DNA from: Labilibacter sediminis | Lineage (GTDB): Bacteria; Bacteroidota; Bacteroidia; Bacteroidales; Marinilabiliaceae | Assembly (NCBI RefSeq): GCF_005877885.1 | Contig: NZ_VCHY01000006.1 | Coordinates: 248,001 to 312,000 of the forward strand | Direction of reading: 5' to 3' | Length of the DNA stretch: 64,000 nucleotides | Part shown: piece after piece, positions 1 through 6,408 of the stretch | How the letters are laid out: every line of letters begins with the position of its first letter | Numbering within the stretch: the first letter of the stretch is position 1 | Made by a program: the position numbers and the translations under genes | Notes under the pieces: generated by a model | What the model was told of the DNA's origin: nothing | The model's input: only the letters and a program-made list of their open reading frames with translations | Database searches by the model: none

Positions 1-347
1 ATCTTACTCCAGGTGGAGGGTTTGCAGGTGGTGTTTTGGTGGCTGGTTCATTCATTCTCCTTATACTGGCTTATGGAAGCGATGTACTTATGCTAAGGAA
101 GGAAGAGACAGAGAGTTCGGTTACAGAAAGCAGCGCAATTCTGATTGTGTTAATCCTGGCTGTTATTGGAATGTTTGCCGGAGGTGCAGCTTTTATGAAT
201 AATTATTTCCAGTTTGGAGAAGTCGGAGAATTGATTAGTGCCGGTGTAATCCCACTTTACAACATATTTATTGGTATGGAAGTCGCATCAGCATTACTAA
301 CTATATTTCTGGCATTTGTAATTTATAAAAAAGAAGTATTGAAATGA
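1..347 (+). CDS. mrpB: Mrp/Mnh cation:proton antiporter subunit B, C-terminal part (5' end outside window)
   Basis: Membrane subunit of the multi-subunit Mrp (Mnh) Na+/H+ antiporter, MnhB family. The reading frame is open from the first base (frame 3) and begins inside the gene: the residues before the first possible start (TTG at 36) read LTPGGGFAGGV, the glycine-rich signature of MnhB proteins, so 36 is not the true start. About 115 residues are visible, with hydrophobic segments near the start, middle and end. The stop codon overlaps the ATG of mrpC in an ATGA junction, which indicates translational coupling. The six visible Mrp genes run in the order B-C-D-E-F-G. Identification rests on the motif and on gene order. 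Confidence 0.9.
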   Translation, partial: LTPGGGFAGGVLVAGSFILLILAYGSDVLMLRKEETESSVTESSAILIVLILAVIGMFAGGAAFMNNYFQFGEVGELISAGVIPLYNIFIGMEVASALLTIFLAFVIYKKEVLK

Positions 348-682
348 TGGCTTATATCTTATGTTTCATATTATTTCTTGTAGGGCTCTATGGTGTGTTA
401 ACCAAAAGGAATTTGATAAAGATCGTTATTGGATTTTCTATCATGGAGTTTAGTGTATTTCTTTTTCTGGTAATGATAGGATATATAGATGGAGCGCAGG
501 CGCCTATACTTATTGAAGGAATGAAAAATACTGAATTTGTAGATCCGTTGCCCCAGGCCATGGTATTAACGGCTATTGTAATCGGACTGGCTACAACAGC
601 TATGCTATTGGCTATTGCTATCCGCATCTATAAAAAATACGGAACATTTGATATCACAAAAATCAATAATCTAAGAGGGTAG
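344..682 (+). CDS. mrpC: Mrp/Mnh antiporter subunit C (NuoK-like)
   Basis: A 112-residue, three-helix membrane protein of the NuoK/MnhC family, which forms part of the ion path in Mrp antiporters and complex I. Three hydrophobic segments are visible (about residues 1-20, 27-48 and 70-95). A glutamate in the second helix (within FSIMEFSVF) is at the place of the conserved membrane glutamate of NuoK-like proteins. Length is normal for the family. The start overlaps the stop of mrpB by 4 bp, and mrpD begins 2 bp after its stop, so the three genes are a tight operon. Confidence 0.93.
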   Translation: MMAYILCFILFLVGLYGVLTKRNLIKIVIGFSIMEFSVFLFLVMIGYIDGAQAPILIEGMKNTEFVDPLPQAMVLTAIVIGLATTAMLLAIAIRIYKKYGTFDITKINNLRG

Positions 683-684
683 TT

Positions 685-2223
685 ATGGATAATCTGGTCA
701 TTTTATTTGTTATAGTACCTCTGGGAAGTGCATTTTTGATTCCTATTATCGGAAAATTTATACCACATTTCCAGAAAGCACTTTCATTGCTTGCTTTATT
801 ATTTCTTTGTACCCTTATCCTGAACTATCTATTTACCGGAAATTCACAATGTATTATTTATAAAGTAGCCGGATGGGAGGCAGTGGAAAATGTTCCCATA
901 GGAATTTATCTGGTTCTCGACGGATTAAGCGCATTTCTGTTGTTGATTATTAACTCCATTGGTTTCTTAGTAGTTTTTTACTCTTTCTCTTATATGAGAA
1001 AATACACCGCCGAAAATTATTTCTATACCTTATTGTGTTTAATGATTGCCGGGATGAATGGTGTAGTGTTGACCGGAGATTTGTTTAATCTTTATGTTTT
1101 TCTTGAAATAGCAGTGATTGCATCTTATGCATTAGTTGCATTCGGAATAGAGAAAGACGAGTTGGAAGCCTCGTTTAAATATCAGGTTTTAGGTGGGATT
1201 GCTTCGTTATTAATCCTCTTAGGTATTTCTTTACTTTACTGGCAAACCAAAACTTTAAACATGGCAGATATTTCCCATGTAATTTCAACTCAAGCTGATA
1301 GCAAAACAACTTTATTTATTCAAATCATTTTAATCACCGGATTCGGAATTAAGGGGGCAATGATTCCTTTTCATGCCTGGCTTCCGGATGCACATTCGTC
1401 AGCTCCATCCCCTATCTCTTCAATGCTTTCCGGCGTACTTATTAAAGCTATTGGTATATATGCCATCATCAGGTTATTTTATAATATGTTCGCCATTACC
1501 TACGAAATAGCATTGATAATTACCGTTATTGGAACCCTCTCGATGGTTATAGGAGGGTTACTGGCCATAGGTCAATGGGATCTTAAACGTTTACTTGCTT
1601 ATAGCAGCATCAGCCAGATGGGATATGTAGTAATAGGAATTGGAATGGGTATGCTTATTTTAATCAGCAATGGAGATAAAATGGTTGCATCTATGGCTGT
1701 AGCCGGTGGATTATTCCACCTGATAAATCATGCTGTTTTTAAAGGACTCTTGTTTTTAAATGCCGGGGCTATTGAATATGCAACAGGTACAAGAGATTTA
1801 AAGCAAATGGGGGGATTAGCCAAAGATATGCCTGTAACTTCATCAACGTCTATGAGTGCTTCAATGGCTATTTCCGGAATACCTCCATTTAATGGTTTTT
1901 TTAGCAAGCTGCTTATTATTATAGCTGCAATAAAGGGACAATATTATCTTCTTGCAGCATTGGCTGTACTAGTAAGCATCATTACCCTCGCTTATTTTTT
2001 GAAATTTCAACGATATGCATTTTTTAATAAAACAAAGTATACCGGTAGTGCACTTGTAAAAGAAGTACCCTTTACAATGGCTTTTTCAATGATTGTAATG
2101 GGCGTTTTATGTTTGGTGCTTAGTCTTTTAATATTTCCCGGGATCAGGGAAATAATTCTTTCACCTGCAGTGGAAGTATTGATGGAAACAACTGAATATT
2201 CAAGTAAAATAATAGGATTGTAG
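685..2223 (+). CDS. mrpD: Mrp/Mnh antiporter subunit D (proton-translocating NuoM/N-like)
   Basis: A 512-residue polytopic membrane protein of the Proton_antipo_M family, homologous to NuoL/M/N of complex I, that carries protons across the membrane. About 14 hydrophobic helices are visible. Family landmarks include the glutamate in NLYVFLEIAVIASYAL (about residue 141) and the segment GIKGAMIPFHAWLPDAHS (about 221-238) followed by PSPISSMLSG, with the lysine of GIKG at the expected functional position. Length is typical. It follows mrpC by 2 bp. The rest of the operon (mrpE onward) resumes only after a 572-bp non-coding gap, which is unusual for this compact operon type. Confidence 0.94.
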   Translation: MDNLVILFVIVPLGSAFLIPIIGKFIPHFQKALSLLALLFLCTLILNYLFTGNSQCIIYKVAGWEAVENVPIGIYLVLDGLSAFLLLIINSIGFLVVFYSFSYMRKYTAENYFYTLLCLMIAGMNGVVLTGDLFNLYVFLEIAVIASYALVAFGIEKDELEASFKYQVLGGIASLLILLGISLLYWQTKTLNMADISHVISTQADSKTTLFIQIILITGFGIKGAMIPFHAWLPDAHSSAPSPISSMLSGVLIKAIGIYAIIRLFYNMFAITYEIALIITVIGTLSMVIGGLLAIGQWDLKRLLAYSSISQMGYVVIGIGMGMLILISNGDKMVASMAVAGGLFHLINHAVFKGLLFLNAGAIEYATGTRDLKQMGGLAKDMPVTSSTSMSASMAISGIPPFNGFFSKLLIIIAAIKGQYYLLAALAVLVSIITLAYFLKFQRYAFFNKTKYTGSALVKEVPFTMAFSMIVMGVLCLVLSLLIFPGIREIILSPAVEVLMETTEYSSKIIGL

Positions 2224-2795
2224 TATGAAATGAATGTGATAATAGCTTATCGCGGAGGCGGATAGCAAAACCTTGTTAGATTATTAGTAAAGGCGCTATT
2301 TACGAAACGTGACCAATGACCTCCCGAAGAAAATAAACTAATAGGTGTCGGGATATGGCTTTGTTCTAAATGGTTAATAACCAATCTCTAAAGGTTTATA
2401 GCTAAATAATATTATTAAGGTAAGAATTTGAAAAATGTTGGAGCGGTAAGTAAAAAGAAGCGTAGGCCAGAGCAATAGACCGGCCAGAGTTGGCGAGAGG
2501 CCTTCTAGGGCGCACTTGAGGGGGATGTGTGCCGGTAGGAATTGAAGGCAGGTGCGGGGAGAAGGATTCTATTGGTCTAGACTTTTTTGCTTCGTTTTTG
2601 GTGCGATGCCAAAAATGAAGTAGGGTTTGGGACAACGTCCCAATATTAAGAAATTCACAAAGTGAATTTCTTAACTTAATTACATTGAATAGCTAAAAGC
2701 TATTCTAAATTGGATATGGAAAACTCAGTGTCTTTGTATCCCCGCCTGCTGTTAAGTGGATTTGTATTCATTAATTTGATACTAATTTTTTAGGT
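2224..2795. other. Structured non-coding block interrupting the Mrp operon
   Basis: This 572-bp gap between mrpD and mrpE holds no credible gene. Roughly 2430-2610 is clearly more GC-rich than its surroundings and purine-rich. A 77-codon minus-strand frame spans 2402-2635, but its composition (Pro, Arg, Ser) and lack of a domain suggest a chance frame of a dispersed element. I recall similar low-complexity predicted proteins from other Bacteroidota, so a repeat or structured RNA is likely (recollection, not a search). 2224-2400 also has hairpin-forming stretches (TCCCGA near 2322 with TCGGGA near 2348). It may be an inserted element or RNA; function unknown. Confidence 0.6.
2627..2704. repeat. 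Three consecutive perfect tri-loop hairpins
   Basis: Three perfect inverted repeats follow one another: arms 2627-2633/2637-2643 (7 bp, loop AAC), 2646-2658/2662-2674 (13 bp, loop AAA) and 2688-2694/2698-2704 (7 bp, loop AAA). None is followed by a T-run, so they are not ordinary rho-independent terminators. They form the downstream edge of the GC-rich block between mrpD and mrpE and probably belong to the same element. They could be RNA-processing or stability signals, or a structured end of a mobile repeat. Confidence 0.7.
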
Positions 2796-3281
2796 ATGAA
2801 ATATATTGTATTATTTATTTTTTCTTTAGGTTTTTGGTTATTGTTAACTTTTAGTCTTAGTATCCAGAATATAATTGTTGGTGTTGTTGCAGCTTTGCTT
2901 ACTGTTTTATTTTTTGGGAATCTTTTTCCAGACAAAGTAGTAAAGCTACTCCAGCCACAACGGTATTTTTGGCTTATTGTATACCTGTTTGTATTTATAT
3001 GGGAATGCCTTAAAGCCAATTTTGATGTGGCATATCGTGTGCTGCATCCTGCAATGCCCATTAAACCCGGAATAGTTAAAGTAAAACTATCGCTTAAAAC
3101 TGATCTGGCACGTACATTTCTGGCCAATTCTATAACCATGACCCCGGGAACAATCTCGGTAGATATGATCGATGATTTATTATACGTACATTGGATTTAT
3201 GTTAGTTCTACAGATCCTGAGGTATATAGTAAAAAAGTAGCAGGAAGATTTGAGAAATATATTAAAAAGATATTCGAATGA
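2796..3281 (+). CDS. mrpE: Mrp/Mnh antiporter subunit E
   Basis: A 161-residue MnhE-family protein. The N-terminal 65 residues contain two or three membrane helices, and the rest is a cytoplasmic domain that ends with the family pattern TPGTISVDMIDDLLYVHWIYV (about residues 116-136). This subunit is needed for assembly and activity of Mrp complexes. Length is normal. The start ATG follows a long non-coding gap, while its stop overlaps mrpF by 4 bp, so E-F-G form the second block of the operon and may have their own transcription start in the gap. Confidence 0.93.
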   Translation: MKYIVLFIFSLGFWLLLTFSLSIQNIIVGVVAALLTVLFFGNLFPDKVVKLLQPQRYFWLIVYLFVFIWECLKANFDVAYRVLHPAMPIKPGIVKVKLSLKTDLARTFLANSITMTPGTISVDMIDDLLYVHWIYVSSTDPEVYSKKVAGRFEKYIKKIFE

Positions 3282-3544
3282 GTGAATTGTTAGATATATT
3301 ACTGTACATACAGATAGCACTTTGTGTATTTTGTCTTTACAGAATAATTCGGGGACCTTCAATACCTGATAGAATGGTCGGGATTGATATATTCGGAATT
3401 TTAGTAGTTGGAATTTGTGCCATCCTGAGTATAACTACCGGGAAGACATTTATTATTGATATTGGAATAGCATGGGTAATTCTAAGCTTTATAGGAACCC
3501 TTACCTTGGCTAAATACCTGGGAGGTAGTAACCTGAATGAATAA
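3278..3544 (+). CDS. mrpF: Mrp/Mnh antiporter subunit F
   Basis: An 88-residue MrpF/PhaF family protein with three hydrophobic helices. The loop after helix 1 carries the family signature RGPSIPDRMVGIDIFG (about residues 25-40), with the conserved Arg-x-x-Gly-Pro and Asp-Arg. It is a small core subunit of the antiporter. ATGA overlap with the mrpE stop and a 6-bp gap to mrpG show one transcript. Confidence 0.93.
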   Translation: MSELLDILLYIQIALCVFCLYRIIRGPSIPDRMVGIDIFGILVVGICAILSITTGKTFIIDIGIAWVILSFIGTLTLAKYLGGSNLNE

Positions 3545-3550
3545 GGCATT

Positions 3551-3874
3551 ATGGAAACGATAAGCGTAATATTAATAGCCATAGGAATACTTTTTAATCT
3601 GTTTGGATGTATCGGTCTTATTCGCTTACCCGATGTATACAACAGGTTACAATCTGCAACAAAGTGTGTTACACTGGGAACATGTAGTATTTTGCTTGGC
3701 GTATTATTTTACTATGGTTTTATTGATATTGGAGTAAAAGCACTCATAACTATTGTGATATTGTTTTTTACTGCTACCGTAGCAGCTCATGCACTGGTTA
3801 AAGGAGCCTATAAATTTGGAGTTAAATTAGGTGATAAAAGTGTTAAGGACGATTATAAGGAGGTTAAAAAATGA
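3551..3874 (+). CDS. mrpG: Mrp/Mnh antiporter subunit G
   Basis: A 107-residue PhaG/MnhG family membrane protein with three hydrophobic helices. The motif GLIRLPDVYNRLQSATK (about residues 23-39) is the hallmark of the family. It has a charged cytoplasmic C-terminus (KSVKDDYKEVKK). It overlaps the ferredoxin gene downstream by 4 bp (ATGA), tying the antiporter to redox subunits, as in hydrogenase- or complex I-linked Mrp modules and unlike stand-alone Mrp antiporters. Confidence 0.93.
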   Translation: METISVILIAIGILFNLFGCIGLIRLPDVYNRLQSATKCVTLGTCSILLGVLFYYGFIDIGVKALITIVILFFTATVAAHALVKGAYKFGVKLGDKSVKDDYKEVKK

Positions 3875-4485
3875 AGTATCCGAAACTGCGCGAAATAAAA
3901 GAAGCTGTGATATCCCTGTTTTCACCGGTATATACTACCAAATTTCCGGCAGAACCGCATCAACCCTTTGATAATTATAGGGGTAAGCCGGTTGTGGATG
4001 ATGAAAACTGTGTAGGATGCGAAACATGTGCTAATGTTTGTCCATCGCAAGCTATTACATTCGAAGATGACAAGGAAAATAAAATACGACAGATAAAAAG
4101 AGACTATGGTAAATGCATTTTTTGCGGTCAATGCGAGGAACATTGCATCACTGGAAAAGGAGTAAAACTATCAGATAAGATCTATGATATTGCATCTTTT
4201 GATAGAGATGAAAATATCGAATACCAGGAAAAAGAACTGCTGATCTGTAAAAATTGTGAAGCTGTAATTACTACCAAAGAACATATTATGTTTATGCACA
4301 AAAAGCTGGGTCCCAAAGCTTATTCTTCACTCATGAACCTGAATATGATAAACGAAAAATTGAAATTAGCTTCAGAGGAAGATACTAAATTAGAGATTCT
4401 GGACCACATGAAACGGAAAGATATGTTTAATGTTTTGTGTCCGAATTGTTTAAGAGAAGTACTGGTTAATAATCTTAGAAAATGA
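3871..4485 (+). CDS. 2x[4Fe-4S] ferredoxin subunit, NuoI/MbhN/HycF-like
   Basis: A 204-residue electron-transfer protein. Two classical [4Fe-4S] motifs are visible: Cys 47, 50, 53, 57 (CVGCETCANVCP) and Cys 82, 85, 88, 92 (CIFCGQCEEHC). The N-terminus resembles NuoI-type subunits that dock to a membrane arm. An unusual C-terminal extension has two further CxxC pairs (126/129 and 190/193), suggestive of a rubredoxin-like metal site. In membrane-bound group 4 [NiFe]-hydrogenases and formate hydrogenlyase this subunit passes electrons from ferredoxin to the hydrogenase. The 4-bp overlaps with mrpG and with the next gene, a hydrogenase protease, support that role here. The catalytic subunits are not in the window. 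Confidence 0.85.
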   Translation: MKYPKLREIKEAVISLFSPVYTTKFPAEPHQPFDNYRGKPVVDDENCVGCETCANVCPSQAITFEDDKENKIRQIKRDYGKCIFCGQCEEHCITGKGVKLSDKIYDIASFDRDENIEYQEKELLICKNCEAVITTKEHIMFMHKKLGPKAYSSLMNLNMINEKLKLASEEDTKLEILDHMKRKDMFNVLCPNCLREVLVNNLRK

Positions 4486-4949
4486 TCAAAGACTTACAGG
4501 AGTTAATCGGTCAGAATAAAAAAATCCTTTTTACCGGGATCGGTAACGTGCTTAAAAGAGACGATGGGGTAGGTGTATTCATTAGTAACCGCATTCTCAA
4601 TTCCGCAAATGTAGGTACATTAACGGTTGAAGTGAGTATCGAAAACTATATTGGTAAGATTAATTCATTGGCACCCGATATTCTGGTCTTAATAGATTGT
4701 GTGCATTTTAATCGACACCCTGGTTATTTTGAACTGCTCGAAGTGGATAGAATACAGGATTTTACTACCAATACCCATAATATCTCATTAAAAAAAATCA
4801 ATGAACTTTTTAACATGCCTGCTATACTTGTACTTGGTATACAACCCAGGTCTGTACATTTCGGAGAAGAAATGTCGGTAGAAGTACAACACGCTGCAAA
4901 CCGGATTATTGACCTAATCAATACAAAAGCAGAGATGAAAATTGACTAA
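4482..4949 (+). CDS. [NiFe]-hydrogenase maturation protease (HycI/HyaD family)
   Basis: A 155-residue peptidase M52-family protein that cleaves the C-terminal tail of the hydrogenase large subunit after Ni-Fe insertion. The N-terminal signature TGIGNVLKRDDGVG (residues 18-31) is diagnostic. Asp72 (VLIDCVHF) and His99 (TTNTHNISL), with an acidic residue near 50-54, are the probable nickel-sensing ligands. It overlaps the ferredoxin gene by 4 bp and is 14 bp from the NuoE-like gene. Its presence is the strongest sign in the window that the Mrp/ferredoxin genes belong to a hydrogenase operon extending upstream. Confidence 0.9.
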   Translation: MIKDLQELIGQNKKILFTGIGNVLKRDDGVGVFISNRILNSANVGTLTVEVSIENYIGKINSLAPDILVLIDCVHFNRHPGYFELLEVDRIQDFTTNTHNISLKKINELFNMPAILVLGIQPRSVHFGEEMSVEVQHAANRIIDLINTKAEMKID

Positions 4950-4963
4950 ATGTTGGTGAAGTT

Positions 4964-5188
4964 ATGGAAACGGCTTGTTGTGACCGTGGAGCAGAAAAAG
5001 TGTTGGATGAGTTTAAGCACCTATTAAATGTTAAGGTTGGACAAAAAACTCCCGACGGTAAATTTTCTGTGAGTAGTTTACGTTGTGTAGGAGCATGTGG
5101 TTTGGCTCCTTTGGTAACAGTAGGTGAAAAAGTATACGGACGAGTAGCTCCGGAAAGTGTAAAAGACATTCTTGCGGAGTATAACTAA
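4964..5188 (+). CDS. Short NuoE/HydC-like [2Fe-2S] thioredoxin-fold protein, N-terminally truncated
   Basis: A 74-residue protein matching only the C-terminal [2Fe-2S] thioredoxin-like half of NuoE or hydrogenase HydC subunits: the visible segments TACCDRGAEKVLDEF, TPDGKFS and RCVGACGLAP match the family strongly. Three ligand-type cysteines are present (Cys5, Cys41, Cys45), but the first cysteine of the usual C-x4-C pair would fall one residue before the start Met. Upstream in-frame codons read Val and then reach a TGA at 4943, with no Cys. Cys6 is extra and might substitute. The gene may encode a stand-alone small cluster protein or be a relic of a bifurcating-hydrogenase NuoE. It is last in the operon, just before a terminator. 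Confidence 0.75.
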   Translation: METACCDRGAEKVLDEFKHLLNVKVGQKTPDGKFSVSSLRCVGACGLAPLVTVGEKVYGRVAPESVKDILAEYN

Positions 5189-5210
5189 AGAATATAACAC
5201 TTAATTATTA

Positions 5211-5244
5211 AAACCCATCTGGATGATTTCAGGTGGGTTTTTTT
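5211..5244 (+). terminator. Rho-independent terminator after the hydrogenase/Mrp operon
   Basis: Inverted repeat AACCCATCT / AGGTGGGTT (one G-U pair) with a short loop and a T7 tract, 23 bp after the NuoE-like stop codon. It ends Region 1. Confidence 0.85.
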
Positions 5245-5337
5245 GTGGGTTTAAATAAATGTCAAGAATTAAAAAGAAACTCAAATGTTAGTTTGTTGTT
5301 TTTGTTAGAGTTCTGATTATGAGTGTTTAGGGTGGTG

Positions 5338-5382
5338 TTGTATAGGTGCTGTATAGGTGTTGTAGTAGTTCTGTTTTATGGC
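5338..5382 (+). promoter_or_regulatory. Tandem 11-bp operator repeats (TGTATAGGTG) upstream of the first PUL gene
   Basis: Units starting at 5339, 5350, 5361 and 5372 are exactly 11 bp apart; the first two read TGTATAGGTG, the next two TGTAGTAGTT and TGTTTTATGG. An 11-bp period places each unit on the same DNA face. A -7-like TATATTTT lies at 5429-5436, about 79 to 90 bp downstream of the two good units. Similar boxes precede 8942, 10248 and 40350. Probably activator sites; the cognate regulator is inferred to be one of the propeller/HTH proteins. Confidence 0.55.
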
Positions 5383-5475
5383 TGAAAGCTTTGGATAGGT
5401 GTTAAAATTGATTAAATCTTGAAGCCCATATATTTTTACATCAGTTAATCATTTATCAATTTAAAATTTACTCTT

Positions 5476-6330
5476 ATGAAAAAATTATTACTTTTTGTAG
5501 TTATAGCTATTGTGGCTAATACTTTAAATGCGCAAGTTACGATTTGTGATTTTGAATCTCCATTAGCAAATGGACCAGTTATAATAGGGGGAAGTGGAAC
5601 TCAAACAGGTACTGTGGTTGTTAATCCAGAACCTGATGCAGTAAATTCTTCAGCAAATGTTTTAAAAACTACTATGAATGCAATTGGAGGTAATCCTGCC
5701 GGTAATAAGATTGATGCAGTTATGTTTCAACTTCCTGCCGGTGTTTCTTTTAAAGCAGGAGATTATGATGCAATAAAAGTTAATATTTATGTAACTGGAG
5801 GAACGCCTGCAACCATACTAAAACCAAGAGGTAAAGCAGGAATCTGGTTAGATGATGCTACTTCGCCAGCTCCTGGTACATGGATTGGAGTTGTAAAAAA
5901 TAGAGTTAATGGAGAAGATGGTTTAGCTACAGATCAAACCGAAGGATGGATGGAGTGTTATTTTGATATCTCTGGTAAAACTCAAACAGATGATTATAAT
6001 TCTATTCAAATTCAAATGGATTGGAATGATGCAAGACCAAATGCCTTAGAAATTTATTTTGATGATTTTGTGCTAGTTAATGAGATTCCAACAGGTATTG
6101 AATCTTTAGAAGAAAATGCTGCAAGTATTTATTATGCAAATGGATTGGTTCATGTTAAGTCAGAAGCTGCAGTTAATGAAATTACCGTTTCTGATATTAC
6201 AGGGAGAAAAGTAAAACAAGCGGTAGGTTCTAATCTTGAGCAAATTAGTATTTCAGATCTAAGTGAAGGTATTTATGTTGTAACAGTGAAGGGTTCAGGT
6301 TTGGTATATTCTCAAAAAATTATGAAATAA
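5476..6330 (+). CDS. Secreted T9SS protein with carbohydrate-binding-like beta-sandwich
   Basis: A 284-residue protein with an N-terminal signal peptide (to about residue 19, ...NTLNA-Q). Residues 20-205 form a predicted beta-sandwich that begins CDFES, contains a VVxNP...NSSANVLK segment and ends with YFDDFVLV. The same layout recurs in the C-terminal domains of three sulfatases and in the 8942 protein. Residues 210-284 are a T9SS type A sorting domain (ends EGIYVVTVKG...SQKIMK). No catalytic residues are recognised. It probably binds the target polysaccharide outside the cell. It stands alone between two terminators, behind an operator array. Function as a binding protein is inference. Confidence 0.75.
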   Translation: MKKLLLFVVIAIVANTLNAQVTICDFESPLANGPVIIGGSGTQTGTVVVNPEPDAVNSSANVLKTTMNAIGGNPAGNKIDAVMFQLPAGVSFKAGDYDAIKVNIYVTGGTPATILKPRGKAGIWLDDATSPAPGTWIGVVKNRVNGEDGLATDQTEGWMECYFDISGKTQTDDYNSIQIQMDWNDARPNALEIYFDDFVLVNEIPTGIESLEENAASIYYANGLVHVKSEAAVNEITVSDITGRKVKQAVGSNLEQISISDLSEGIYVVTVKGSGLVYSQKIMK

Positions 6331-6357
6331 TTCCTTTAAAATTACAATCATTATCAT

Positions 6358-6387
6358 GAAGGACTAGCTATATGTTAGTCCTTTTTT
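6358..6387 (+). terminator. Rho-independent terminator
   Basis: Stem GGACTA / TAGTCC (6361-6366 / 6376-6381) followed by a T-run, 28 bp after the stop of the T9SS binding-like gene. Confidence 0.75.
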
Positions 6388-6408
6388 GTCAACAATAAAT
6401 AAAAGTAT

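Noticed and set aside
2224-2400. Group II intron or retron fragment between mrpD and mrpE
   Set aside because: The segment looks structured, but no domain V hairpin or reverse transcriptase frame is identifiable.
2402-2635. 77-codon minus-strand frame rich in Pro, Arg and Ser
   Set aside because: It lies in the GC-rich structured block, has no domain or signal and looks like a chance frame of a dispersed element.
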